Source: Candidatus Peregrinibacteria bacterium (lineage in GTDB: Bacteria; Patescibacteriota; Gracilibacteria; UBA1369; LOWO2-01-FULL-3). Taken from it: a stretch of DNA of 64,000 bases. The stretch is taken from positions 186,001 to 250,000 of the forward strand of contig JABILX010000004.1 in assembly GCA_018654255.1 (NCBI GenBank), in the 5' to 3' direction. Shown here piece by piece: positions 16,644 through 25,410 of this stretch. The notes beneath the pieces were generated by a model. It did no database searches. It was not told the DNA's origin and saw only the letters and a program-made list of their open reading frames with translations. Position 1 is the first letter of the stretch, and each line of letters begins with the position of its first letter. Position numbers and translations under genes: made by a program.

Positions 16644-17568
16644 TTAGAATCATCATAACTATATTCACTATAGTCCAGGATAGCATCGCAATTATGAACC
16701 CGACTATTCCATATATAATAGACCTTTTACCTTTATCCTTATCATCAGCAAAAGCTCCAAAAAGATAGAAGTACCCACCAAGAACAACAGCTCCAACAGC
16801 AACCAATCCAGCCAAACTCAGGGCAAGTTGAATAAGATATTTTATATAAAAAGGAATCATCCAAAGTCTAATACGTCCTGTTTTTATAGCACAACCAAGC
16901 ACATCGAGAGGGGATATCATGTTAGCTTCAGTCAGATTTTTCAACTCCTCAGGAGCATCAACCTTCACCCCACCACGCACAACGCTTTTCAGGTAACCTA
17001 TCTCATAAGCATCGTACTTGAAAAGTTTCTCACAATCAGTCTCCTGGATCTTGGTATTAGGAATGATAGTCGAAGGAGTAACGTTTGGGTCGAAACAAGT
17101 CTTGGTAGTTTGATCAAAGGTTTCTCCGCTTGCACAGGGGACACACTTCGCATCTTCTTGATCGTATTCTTGTTTCTGAGTTGGGCAATATTCGGAAAGT
17201 GTCATACATTGATTTTCATGCCATTTCATACCAGTCGTTGCATCACATCTCTCTTGTACTGTAATACAGGCGCTTGCATTGATGGAAGCATCATAAACCG
17301 AATAATTAGCATCATAAGAGGAAGCCCCTGGCGAATTATTCCCCGCACAAAAACCATCCCAAGAAGAACATATAGGTGGTGAACCAACAGACTTGTACCC
17401 CATTGGACATTGACCGTTCTCCGGAGAGACCTCCTCGGGAGGCTCAGGGTTTGGACTTTCATAATCAGACACCATAGTCTGATCAAGAGCAGGACCCGCC
17501 GCAAACCCAACACCACTAAAACTTCCCCAAACAAACAGAACTAATAAGAATAAGGAAAACTTTTTCAT
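16636..17568 (-). CDS. Secreted Cys-rich protein with T4SS pilin-like membrane C-terminus
   Basis: A signal peptide (MKKFSLFLLVLFVWGSFSGVG) is followed by a Cys-rich extracellular region of about 200 residues with short Cys-x-n-Cys modules (for example MTLSEYCPTQ, CVPCASGETF). Two hydrophobic helices sit at the C-terminus (about 233-265 and 280-308), with GGYFYLFGAFADDKDKGKRS between them. The C-terminal part resembles the T4SS pilin (VirB2-like) domain common in CPR genomes. The N-terminal Cys-rich extension looks like a receptor or adhesive module; this is inference. The potential partner ATPase is encoded at 51662, far away. Confidence 0.65.
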   Translation of the reverse strand: MKKFSLFLLVLFVWGSFSGVGFAAGPALDQTMVSDYESPNPEPPEEVSPENGQCPMGYKSVGSPPICSSWDGFCAGNNSPGASSYDANYSVYDASINASACITVQERCDATTGMKWHENQCMTLSEYCPTQKQEYDQEDAKCVPCASGETFDQTTKTCFDPNVTPSTIIPNTKIQETDCEKLFKYDAYEIGYLKSVVRGGVKVDAPEELKNLTEANMISPLDVLGCAIKTGRIRLWMIPFYIKYLIQLALSLAGLVAVGAVVLGGYFYLFGAFADDKDKGKRSIIYGIVGFIIAMLSWTIVNIVMMILTR

Positions 17569-17648
17569 GACAAAATTCTACCACACATAAACTTGCAAAA
17601 AAACACTTTTTAGATTATTAATAACGTCCGTAAAGAACAACCCAAAAA

Positions 17649-19019
17649 ATGGATTCAGAACCTTCGCCCACTAAACGCAAAGAAAACGCAACAATCGCGA
17701 TAGTTGGCAGACCAAATGTAGGGAAATCAACACTATTCAACCGCCTCATAGGTAAACGTCTTGCCGTAATAGCAAAAGAAGCCGGCACCACAAGGGACCG
17801 CATCCAGCAGCCATTTTCGATAGAAGGCTATGACTTGGAACTAGTGGACACCGGCGGGCTTCAATCTGGATCAAAAAAAGACATCGAAGCAGACGTAGAG
17901 AAACAAGCCAAAATAGCTATAGAAAAAGCTGACGTTGTTTTGTTTGTCACGGATTCAATCCAGGACTTAACTTCAGACGATTTCGCTGTAGCAAGTATTC
18001 TTAGAAGAAAAAAAGAACACGTGATATTGGTCGCAAACAAATGTGACCACCCAAATATAGAAGAAAATATATACAACGTATACGAATTAGGATTCAGCGA
18101 ACCCGTCCAGGTATCAGCTATCCACAAAATAGGACTTGATACGCTTGAAGGAGCAATAAGAGACAAACTCAAAGAACTAGGAATAAAATCCAAAAAGAAG
18201 TCCAAAAAAAAGATCGAAGACAAAGAAGAGTCTCTCAAGATATCAATATTAGGCAGACCAAACGCAGGAAAATCATCTTTGGTAAACAGCCTGCTTGGTG
18301 AAGAAAGAGTTATCGTTTCGGACATCCCGGGGACAACAAGAGATGCAACAGACATTGAAATAACTTACAAAGACAGTCATTTCACTATCATAGATACAGC
18401 CGGAATAAGAAAAAGGGGGAAGATAGAGAGAGGAATAGAGAAATTCAGCATCCTCAGGTGCAAAGATGCAATCCATAGATCAGACATATCAGTCATCCTG
18501 CTGGACGCCACGGAACCCATTACAAGCCAAGATCTTCATATAATAGAGTTCGCACTCAAAGAACGAAACGGAATAATATTGGCAATAAATAAGTTTGACC
18601 TAATAGACGGGGACGCGCGCGAAAAAATCCTTAGAAAGCTAAGGTATAAATGTGATTTCCTCCCGTGGGCTCCGGTAGTTTTCATCTCAGCCAAGAACAA
18701 GAAAAACATCTACAACCTGCTCGACGAAGCAGTCAAAATAAAAGAATCAAGACTCAAGGAAATTCCAACACCAAAGTTCAACGCATTCCTCGAAAAAACA
18801 ACAATGAAACATCTCCCTGCCTCAACTGGCAGATTCAGAGCAAAAGTACTATACGGTAACCAAGCAGGAATCAACCCACCTCGGTTTATAGTATTTACGA
18901 AAAAAGCATCATCGCTACATTTCTCGTATAAAAGATATGTTGAAAATGAACTCAGGAAAGAATTCGGATTCGAAGGAACACCAATCTCTATAACTTTTCG
19001 CGAAAACTCTTCAAGTTAG
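17649..19019 (+). CDS. der: Ribosome assembly GTPase Der (EngA)
   Basis: A 456-aa protein with two tandem GTPase domains, unique to Der. The first has GRPNVGKSTLFN, DTGGL and ANKCD; the second has GRPNAGKSSLVN, DTAGIR and INKFD. A KH-like C-terminal domain follows (about 370-455). Acts in 50S subunit maturation. The 3' end overlaps the convergent nucleotidyltransferase gene by 32 bp. Confidence 0.96.
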   Translation: MDSEPSPTKRKENATIAIVGRPNVGKSTLFNRLIGKRLAVIAKEAGTTRDRIQQPFSIEGYDLELVDTGGLQSGSKKDIEADVEKQAKIAIEKADVVLFVTDSIQDLTSDDFAVASILRRKKEHVILVANKCDHPNIEENIYNVYELGFSEPVQVSAIHKIGLDTLEGAIRDKLKELGIKSKKKSKKKIEDKEESLKISILGRPNAGKSSLVNSLLGEERVIVSDIPGTTRDATDIEITYKDSHFTIIDTAGIRKRGKIERGIEKFSILRCKDAIHRSDISVILLDATEPITSQDLHIIEFALKERNGIILAINKFDLIDGDAREKILRKLRYKCDFLPWAPVVFISAKNKKNIYNLLDEAVKIKESRLKEIPTPKFNAFLEKTTMKHLPASTGRFRAKVLYGNQAGINPPRFIVFTKKASSLHFSYKRYVENELRKEFGFEGTPISITFRENSSS

Positions 19020-19680
19020 CCAAGAAAACCTCCTCATCAAATTCCTCACCTCGAGAAACCTTTTTCCTATACAGATTGCGGAACAATTCCCTCCTGTCAG
19101 CCTTATGCAATTTGAGCATAACAGTCTTGCCTTTGAACCTCCGCCCAATAACTCTATTGAAAAAGTTCCCAATAAATCCAAAATACAACAATTCAAAAAA
19201 CTTTCTAACCAGAAACAATACATTTGCCCCCTTCACCATCTTCATAGAAACCTCAAATTTTTCCTTTCCAATCAAACTCAGCGCCCACTTATTCTTATTT
19301 AAAAACTTATACGTCCCTCCTCTATCAACAATAGGGACCAATCTAGAAATCCAATAAGCCAAATAAACATCATCTTTCATAGATATTTTACTCAAATTCA
19401 TAGATTTCTCCTCGACAAAAAAACTCAGACAAAATCTTCCAGCTACATGATCTTTATCCGTTCTTATTTTGAAAATTTTCAACAACAAATTGGAAAAAGC
19501 CCAAGCAATAAAAATTCGATCCCTCCGAGTGATGATGAAAATATCGATATCACTTTTCTCATCAACTATCCCAAAAGAAAGATTGTTACAAACCGCAACA
19601 GTCTTAACAAAAGGTATGATTTGAAAAAGCCAGACCCATTTTTTAACCTTGTCCCACAATTTGTCTTCGATTTTCTTCAT
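18988..19680 (-). CDS. Nucleotidyltransferase-fold protein
   Basis: About 230 aa from the ATG at 19680 (MKKIEDKLWDKVKKW). The longer frame from 19758 would run into the uvrC start and is unlikely. The motif SFGIVDEKSDIDIFIITR gives the G...S-D-x-D metal site of the Pol-beta nucleotidyltransferase superfamily. The rest is Lys/Arg-rich with a few hydrophobic stretches. The specific reaction is unknown; candidates are a MNT-like adenylyltransferase or a minor sugar-nucleotide enzyme. Divergent from uvrC with 22 bp between starts. Confidence 0.65.
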   Translation of the reverse strand: MKKIEDKLWDKVKKWVWLFQIIPFVKTVAVCNNLSFGIVDEKSDIDIFIITRRDRIFIAWAFSNLLLKIFKIRTDKDHVAGRFCLSFFVEEKSMNLSKISMKDDVYLAYWISRLVPIVDRGGTYKFLNKNKWALSLIGKEKFEVSMKMVKGANVLFLVRKFFELLYFGFIGNFFNRVIGRRFKGKTVMLKLHKADRRELFRNLYRKKVSRGEEFDEEVFLANLKSFREKL

Positions 19681-19702
19681 CAAATTAAATATACTACAAA
19701 CA

Positions 19703-21754
19703 ATGAGTAATAATCCAAAGCAAAAGTTTTCGAAACTTTTAAAGTCCCTCCCCGGCAAACCAGGCGTCTACAAGATGCTAAACAAAGGAGGAGACGTCAT
19801 TTATGTTGGCAAAGCAAAAGGCCTCAAGAAAAGAGTAAACCAATATTTCCAAAAATCGAAAGACAAAACCACAAAGACACAAAAACTAGTAGAAAACATA
19901 GAAAACATAGACTACACAGTGGTCGATACGGAGTTAGAAGCATTAATATTGGAATTAAACCTGATAAAAGAGCTCAGACCAAAATACAACGTCTTACTGA
20001 AAGACGACAAGAATTACGTCTACATAAAAATCACAGAGTATGAAGACTTCCCTAGAATTCAAGTCGTCAGAAAAATCGACGACAAAAAAGCCACATACTT
20101 CGGACCAAAAACAGCCAAACACAAAGTAGACAAGACATTCAAGACTCTGAAGAAAGTTCTTCCATTCAGGCACTGCAACCTAGACATTGAAGCAATCAGC
20201 GACAAAGAAGTGCACGTGACAAAAAAAACCATCAAATACCCTTGTTTGGACTACTATATAAAAAGATGCTGCGCTCCGTGCATTTCAAATTGCAACAAAA
20301 AACAATACAGAGAAATTATTGATAACGTTAAAAGTTTCCTAGAAGGACGACACGAAGACTTGGTAAAGAACCTACGAAAACAAATGGCCACCCTGGCACA
20401 GAGCAGAGATTTCGAAAAAGCAGCAAAACTAAGAGATAGGATAAAAAATATAGAAGAAATCACTGAACGACAAAAAATATCTGACCCAAACAGAAAAGAT
20501 ACAGACATCTTCAATGCTACAACCACAAACGGCAAAGCATTCTTCAATCTATTCCAGATCAGAGACGGCAAATTAATAAACCAAGAAAATTTCATATCAA
20601 AAGCTCCTCAGGAAGATGAACAGGAGATCTTTTCATCATTCCTACTGCAATACTACGAAAAAACAACAAACATCCCAAAGGAAGTATTAATTCCAGTTGA
20701 GCTAGAAGACGCAAGCACATTAGGAAAATTCATATCTGATCAGAAGGGAAGTAAAGTAACAATCCTGAATCCGAAAAGAGGAGAGAAAAATAAACTTTTA
20801 AATCTAAGCCTAAAAAACGCAAAGATTTTTGCAGACAGAAACAAAACTTCTTGGCAAGAAGAGGGAGCGGACAAACAAAAAACACTGAAAGAATTAAAGA
20901 AATTACTTAAATTAAAAGAAAAACCGCAAAGAATAGAATGTTACGACATATCTCATTTATCAGGAGAGGATACGGTTGGATCCATGATTGTATTCGAAAA
21001 AGGCGTGCCAGCGAAAGACATGTACAGAAAATTCAAGATTCGTACGGTTTCACATAAGCCCGACGACTACAAATCCCTAGAAGAAGTCATAACAAGAAGA
21101 TTCAAGAAACTTAAATTAGAAATGAACTTGAAAGATTTCAAATTCAAAAAAGATAAAAAGCAAAATCAATATTATCTACAAGACAAGAAGAAAAACATAG
21201 TCGGCACCATAAACGCGCTGGAAATAAATGAAAAGATTGCAGAAATCAGCAATCTTTTTGTAGATAAAGCTTATAGAGGAAAAAAACTTGGGTACGTACT
21301 AATTACAGAAGCAATTTCCAAGATCAAAGCCAAGAGAATATACATCGCGTGCAAAAAAGAACTAGCAACTTATTACGAAAAAATCGGCTTTGAAGAAATA
21401 AAAACAATACCAAAAGAACTGGAGAAAAAGAGTAACGCTACCTGGTATGCAGCCGACAAATCAAAATTCAAAAAAGACAAATCGTTCTCAAAAATCCCAG
21501 ATCTAATAATCATAGACGGAGGGAAAGGTCAGCTCTCAAGCGCAATAAAAGCTTTGAAGAAACTCAACTTAAAACTCCCAACCATATCAATAGCAAAAAA
21601 AGAAGAAGAAATCTTCACACCAGGCAGAACAACTTCAATAAAGCTAGATAAAACAAATGAAATATTGAAACTCATCCAAAGAAGCAGAGATGAAGCACAC
21701 AGATTCGCAATCACGTACAACAAGAAGCTCAGACAAAAAAAGCTCAAAGCTTGA
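19703..21754 (+). CDS. uvrC: UvrC excinuclease subunit with inserted GNAT-like domain, no HhH C-terminus
   Basis: Nucleotide-excision repair nuclease. The start is ATG 19703 (MSNNPKQKFSKLLKSLPGKP). It has an N-terminal GIY-YIG domain (PGVYKML...VIYVGKAKGLKKRV), a Cys region (CLDYYIKRCCAPC) and a UVR motif (DFEKAAKLRDRIKNIE). The RNase H-like domain has ECYDISHL (Asp415), LIIIDGGKGQLSSA and RDEAHRFAIT. Between ITRRFKKLK and PDLIIIDGG lie about 125 extra residues (474-598) that read as a GNAT acetyltransferase: SNLFVDKAYRGKKLGYVLI and YYEKIGFEEI. The protein ends at RQKKLKA, right after the nuclease core. The usual C-terminal helix-hairpin-helix pair is therefore missing. All three catalytic positions survive. 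Confidence 0.95.
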   Translation: MSNNPKQKFSKLLKSLPGKPGVYKMLNKGGDVIYVGKAKGLKKRVNQYFQKSKDKTTKTQKLVENIENIDYTVVDTELEALILELNLIKELRPKYNVLLKDDKNYVYIKITEYEDFPRIQVVRKIDDKKATYFGPKTAKHKVDKTFKTLKKVLPFRHCNLDIEAISDKEVHVTKKTIKYPCLDYYIKRCCAPCISNCNKKQYREIIDNVKSFLEGRHEDLVKNLRKQMATLAQSRDFEKAAKLRDRIKNIEEITERQKISDPNRKDTDIFNATTTNGKAFFNLFQIRDGKLINQENFISKAPQEDEQEIFSSFLLQYYEKTTNIPKEVLIPVELEDASTLGKFISDQKGSKVTILNPKRGEKNKLLNLSLKNAKIFADRNKTSWQEEGADKQKTLKELKKLLKLKEKPQRIECYDISHLSGEDTVGSMIVFEKGVPAKDMYRKFKIRTVSHKPDDYKSLEEVITRRFKKLKLEMNLKDFKFKKDKKQNQYYLQDKKKNIVGTINALEINEKIAEISNLFVDKAYRGKKLGYVLITEAISKIKAKRIYIACKKELATYYEKIGFEEIKTIPKELEKKSNATWYAADKSKFKKDKSFSKIPDLIIIDGGKGQLSSAIKALKKLNLKLPTISIAKKEEEIFTPGRTTSIKLDKTNEILKLIQRSRDEAHRFAITYNKKLRQKKLKA

Positions 21755-21778
21755 TTGTTTTCACGCCTAAGGTAATAT
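21751..21778 (+). promoter_or_regulatory. Promoter for the 21809 gene
   Basis: TTGATT (21751-21756), 16-bp spacer, TAATAT (21773-21778). The -35 box overlaps the uvrC stop codon. Predicted start is near 21785, with a leader of about 24 nt. By eye only. Confidence 0.45.
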
Positions 21779-21808
21779 AACCAACCTAAACAATTAACTC
21801 TTTTCAAT

Positions 21809-22171
21809 ATGGACAAAGCTAGCTTCCAAGAATTCTTAGGACTAAGACCGGTAGAAAAAAACACTATGAGAACGACTATGTTCAAAAATTTAGCAAAAGA
21901 CCTAACAGCCGAGGAAAGAGTCGCTCTTGAAAAAGATCTCCTTGTAGTACTCGAAATGCAAGGAAATCCAGGACACGAAGAATACACAGGTGGCCCCAGA
22001 GACAGATTGATTAAAATGTGTGAAAGACAGGGGCTGCAATTCGACAAACTACTGTTGAGTTTAGACCTGTGCAGGACAGAGGGAGGCATGATAAGCCAAT
22101 TGTCACTAAACATCTCTCCAATTAGAGAAGAAATTACGAGAGTTTTTGCACATCCATCTGTCGATCAATAG
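21809..22171 (+). CDS. Unrecognised 120-aa protein
   Basis: I do not recognise this gene. It encodes a soluble, mostly helical protein (MDKASFQEFLGLRPVEKN...) with charged helices and no signal peptide or membrane segment. The stretch GNPGHEEYTGGPRDRLIKMC is the only Gly/Pro-rich part. It has a plausible promoter of its own. The 3' end overlaps the convergent thiI by 38 bp. Codon usage looks like that of its neighbours, so it is likely real. Confidence 0.6.
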   Translation: MDKASFQEFLGLRPVEKNTMRTTMFKNLAKDLTAEERVALEKDLLVVLEMQGNPGHEEYTGGPRDRLIKMCERQGLQFDKLLLSLDLCRTEGGMISQLSLNISPIREEITRVFAHPSVDQ

Positions 22172-23315
22172 ATTCCTGTATAATCCCACCTATGTCGATA
22201 TGTTTCTCGGCTTCCAGAACTTCTTCGAGCGAAGCTGCGACCTCAGGACTCTTAGGCATAAAAAGAGAGCACGTATCAGTACACGGTAAAGCCGATATAT
22301 CGTGAGTACCAATCTTTCTAGACTCGTCGATTATCTCTCTCTTATCGAAACCTATCAACGGTCTGAAAACAGGAAAATCAATGCTCCTATCTATAGCGAC
22401 CATATTCTTGAGAGTTTGAGAAGCGACCTGCCCAAAACTCTCTCCAGTTATCAAAGCTTTTGCTCGAAATCTATACGCTGCTTTCTCAGCAATCTTTAAC
22501 ATCAGCCTTCTATACAGAACAACTAACAATTTCTTTGGAACACCGGTATTCATAGACAACTCCTTCTGAATCTTTCCAAAAGGAATAACTATCAATTTAG
22601 ATTCTCCCTGGTATTTAGTCAGAATTTTTGCAATTTTTTGAACCTGATTCAATTCGTCTTTTTTAGAATAAGGTTGGCCAGAAAAATGAATAAAATCCAC
22701 TCTAGCACCTCTTCTCATCATCTTGAAAGCAGCCACAGGGGAGTCAAACCCAGAAGACAACAAACAAAGTAATTTTCCACCAGTCCCAACTGGCAAGCCA
22801 CCGAGACCAGGTTTCTTACCAAAAGCTATGTACGCCTTGTCAGCAAAACACTCTACAATAATAGGAAGATCTGGCTCCTTCATCTTAACCTTCAGGTCAA
22901 TCTCATTCACAAGCAACGCCGCGCCAAATTCTTTTTCCGATTTAAGTCTTTCAAAAGGAAGGGTCTCCTGAGATTTTTTGATCCGAACATTGAAAGTTTC
23001 GTATTTCCCATCCTTTATGCGCGCAATAGAGTCGACCAAAGCTTTCGAAATCTTATCAAAATCTAATTCAACCATCTGGGCAATCAAAAAATATTCAATT
23101 CCAGCAACCAGCCCAACCGCTTCACAAATAACCTTTTCATCAAACTCCGCAGGTATCCTCACTATAAACCTGCCCAAAATATAATTAATCTGAGTCTTCA
23201 CACCAATATCCCTCAAAACTCTCATTAGATTTCTTTTCAAAACATCTTCAAAATACCCCTTATTTCCTCCTTTCAGTCCAAGCTCCCCGTAATGTACAAT
23301 CAGGTGTTTACCCAT
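22134..23315 (-). CDS. thiI: tRNA 4-thiouridine synthase ThiI (no rhodanese domain)
   Basis: Makes s4U at tRNA position 8 using sulfur from a cysteine desulfurase. The true start is ATG 23315 (MGKHLIVHYGELGLKGG). The frame continues upstream into the tRNA-Leu gene, but that part is an artefact. Order: NFLD/THUMP region (about 1-165), then a PP-loop ATPase with LLSSGFDSPVAAF (usually SGGIDSP) and a conserved Cys in ALPCTDTCSLFMP. At 393 aa it matches the Bacillus-type ThiI without the C-terminal rhodanese domain. It lies 18 bp downstream of a tRNA, one of its potential substrates, and is probably co-transcribed with it. Confidence 0.93.
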   Translation of the reverse strand: MGKHLIVHYGELGLKGGNKGYFEDVLKRNLMRVLRDIGVKTQINYILGRFIVRIPAEFDEKVICEAVGLVAGIEYFLIAQMVELDFDKISKALVDSIARIKDGKYETFNVRIKKSQETLPFERLKSEKEFGAALLVNEIDLKVKMKEPDLPIIVECFADKAYIAFGKKPGLGGLPVGTGGKLLCLLSSGFDSPVAAFKMMRRGARVDFIHFSGQPYSKKDELNQVQKIAKILTKYQGESKLIVIPFGKIQKELSMNTGVPKKLLVVLYRRLMLKIAEKAAYRFRAKALITGESFGQVASQTLKNMVAIDRSIDFPVFRPLIGFDKREIIDESRKIGTHDISALPCTDTCSLFMPKSPEVAASLEEVLEAEKHIDIGGIIQESIDRQMDVQKLS

Positions 23316-23333
23316 AACGAGCTTGTTATTTTC

Positions 23334-23420
23334 TGGTGCCCAGGGAGGGAATTGAACCCTCACTCCCTTGCGAGAACGGGATTTTGAATCCCGCGCGTCT
23401 ACCAGTTCCGCCACCTGGGC
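23334..23420 (-). tRNA. tRNA-Leu (anticodon CAA)
   Basis: The minus strand reads GCCCAGG at the 5' end and CCTGGGC-A-CCA at the 3' end: a 7-bp acceptor stem with encoded CCA. The anticodon stem-loop is CGGGA-TTCAAAA-TCCCG, giving CAA for codon UUG. The T arm is AGGG-TTCAATT-CCCT. A long variable arm marks a class II tRNA. Total 87 nt including CCA. U8 is present, the ThiI target position. Confidence 0.97.
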
Positions 23421-23488
23421 TTAATACAAAATGAATCTAGCAAAAATTGACCCTTCCTAAAAGAGGAAATTTTATTTATGATAAGAAT

Positions 23489-24820
23489 ATGTTCTGTGAT
23501 GAAACCAAAATTCAATTAATAGCTGGGAAAGGCGGAGATGGATCCGTCAGCTTTCTTAGAGCAAAATATATTTCCAAAGGCGGCCCCGACGGTGGTGATG
23601 GCGGAAAAGGTGGAAACGTAGTTCTCAAAACAAACGAGAACATAAACACTCTATCAAATATTAATTCAAAAAAACGCTACAAAGCTGATGACGGAGAAAA
23701 TGGAAGGAAAAAAAACATGTCAGGAAAAATGGGGGAAGACCTAGTCTTGGAAGTGCCAATTGGTACAGTTATTTGGAATATAGACAAAACCAAGATATTG
23801 ACAGACTTAAGTCATCCAAATCAAGAACACATCATCGCGAAAGGCGGCAAAGGCGGACTTGGTAATCAACATTTCGCATCTTCAACCAATCAAGTCCCAA
23901 GATTTGCAGAAGACGGAGAACCAGGAGAAGAACTCAGCGTATTACTTGAATTAAAACTAGTAGGAGACCTAGGACTAGTAGGACTTCCGTCTGTGGGGAA
24001 ATCAACTCTGATATCACACGTATCCAATGCAAGACCAAAGATAGCCGCATACGAGTTCACGACACTCATTCCAAACCTAGGAGTAGTAGATATGAGACGT
24101 TTTGGTGGATCGCCGGAGGACTCTTTTGTAATAGCAGATATCCCTGGAATAATAGAAGGTGCATCAGAAGGAAAAGGACTTGGTCACAAATTCTTGCGCC
24201 ACATTTCAAGAAACAAAGTATTGATTCACATAATAGACCCTCTTCGCCCAAATCCAATTGAGAACTTCAAGAATATTCAGTACGAACTCGAAACTTTCGA
24301 TAAAGAATTGGCAAAAAAACCTCTAATAGTCGCGATAAACAAAGTAGACGCAGTCTCAGCCAAAGAGATAGAAAAGATTGAAACAAAATTGAAAGAAAAA
24401 GCCATTCCGAAAAGCACAAAAGTTTTCAAGATATCAGCTGTATCAGGAGAAGGCCTCAAAGAAATGCTTTTCGAAGCCTTAAAGGTGATAAAAAAAGAAA
24501 ACAAGAAGTCGGCAAAATTATCTCAAGAAAAAGCAGGACAAACAAAAGAAATACAAGTACTAAGACCACACGAAAAATTAGTTAAATTCAAAATAATCAG
24601 AATCAAAAAAAGGAAGACAAGAAGAGTTTTCGTCATCAAAGGCGAAAGGCTGGAACAGTTAGTAACTATGACAAACACAGAAAATCCGGAAGGGATAAAA
24701 AGAATCCATCACTTCTTGAATAAAATGGGAGTAATCAAAGCTTTGAAGAGAGAAAAAATTGAATTTGATGATATAATCGAAATCGCAGACAAACAGATAC
24801 CTTACCAAGATTCCAAATGA
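23489..24820 (+). CDS. obgE: Obg/CgtA family GTPase
   Basis: Ribosome-associated GTPase. Start at ATG 23489 (MFCDETKIQLIAGKGGDG), the position conserved in the family; a TTG at 23447 is not convincing. The glycine-rich Obg fold has KGGPDGGDGGKGG. The G domain has GLPSVGKSTLIS, DIPGIIEGAS and NKVDA. A C-terminal OCT-type domain ends the 443-aa protein. The ATGA junction with pth indicates translational coupling. Confidence 0.96.
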   Translation: MFCDETKIQLIAGKGGDGSVSFLRAKYISKGGPDGGDGGKGGNVVLKTNENINTLSNINSKKRYKADDGENGRKKNMSGKMGEDLVLEVPIGTVIWNIDKTKILTDLSHPNQEHIIAKGGKGGLGNQHFASSTNQVPRFAEDGEPGEELSVLLELKLVGDLGLVGLPSVGKSTLISHVSNARPKIAAYEFTTLIPNLGVVDMRRFGGSPEDSFVIADIPGIIEGASEGKGLGHKFLRHISRNKVLIHIIDPLRPNPIENFKNIQYELETFDKELAKKPLIVAINKVDAVSAKEIEKIETKLKEKAIPKSTKVFKISAVSGEGLKEMLFEALKVIKKENKKSAKLSQEKAGQTKEIQVLRPHEKLVKFKIIRIKKRKTRRVFVIKGERLEQLVTMTNTENPEGIKRIHHFLNKMGVIKALKREKIEFDDIIEIADKQIPYQDSK

Positions 24821-25347
24821 AAATAATAGTAGGCCTAGGAAATATAGGGGATCAGTACATGAATAACCGACACAACGTTGGTTTCATGACCCTAGATCTA
24901 TTATTCGAAAAACTAGGATGCGACAAATGGAAAGAAAACTCAAAACTAAAAGCTATCACAGCGGAAACAACTCTAAACGGAGAAAAAGTCTTCCTAGCAA
25001 AACCAACGACCTTTATGAATCTCTCAGGAGAAGCGATTAGCAAAATTCTGTCTTTTTACAAAGAAAGTCCTGAAGACCTAACAGTTATATATGACGATTT
25101 AGACTTGCCACTGGGAACAATCCGCACGAGAGAGAAAGGATCTGCAGGAACACACAACGGAATGAAATCAGCAATCCAACATCTCGGAACCGAGGAATTC
25201 ACCAGAATCCGCCTCGGCATCGAATCTCGCGGAGAACTAGCCCCAGAGCAACAAGACACCTCTTCATACGTACTTTCAGACTTCACGAAGGAGGAGAAAC
25301 CTCTGATCGAAAAAGCCATGAAAGAAGTAGTCGAGACTTTAATCTGA
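24817..25347 (+). CDS. pth: Peptidyl-tRNA hydrolase
   Basis: A 176-aa hydrolase recycling peptidyl-tRNAs. Visible motifs are GLGNIGDQYMNNRHNVGFM (catalytic His20 region), KPTTFMNLSGEA, YDDLDLPLGTIR and GSAGTHNGMKSA. Overlaps obgE by 4 bp. Normal length with a slightly short C-terminus. Confidence 0.96.
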   Translation: MKIIVGLGNIGDQYMNNRHNVGFMTLDLLFEKLGCDKWKENSKLKAITAETTLNGEKVFLAKPTTFMNLSGEAISKILSFYKESPEDLTVIYDDLDLPLGTIRTREKGSAGTHNGMKSAIQHLGTEEFTRIRLGIESRGELAPEQQDTSSYVLSDFTKEEKPLIEKAMKEVVETLI

Positions 25348-25355
25348 AAATAACC

Positions 25356-25384
25356 TTGACCTTCAGAGGCCTTTTCCATAAAGT
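25356..25384 (+). promoter_or_regulatory. Promoter for rplU
   Basis: TTGACC (25356-25361), 17-bp spacer, TAAAGT (25379-25384). Predicted start is near 25391, about 20 nt before the rplU ATG. Confidence 0.5.
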
Positions 25385-25410
25385 GTGTAAGCGAATTTAA
25401 TCCAATACAA

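Noticed and set aside
19649-19758. Longer starts for uvrC (19649) and the divergent nucleotidyltransferase (19758)
   Set aside because: They would overlap each other head to head; the internal ATGs 19703 and 19680 give conserved N-termini with a clean 22-bp gap.
22134-23414. thiI starting at 23414 with N-terminus MAELVDARDSKS
   Set aside because: That part is the translated tRNA-Leu gene; the real start is ATG 23315.
23447-23488. obgE start at TTG 23447
   Set aside because: Family N-termini begin at the MFxDE position, here ATG 23489.
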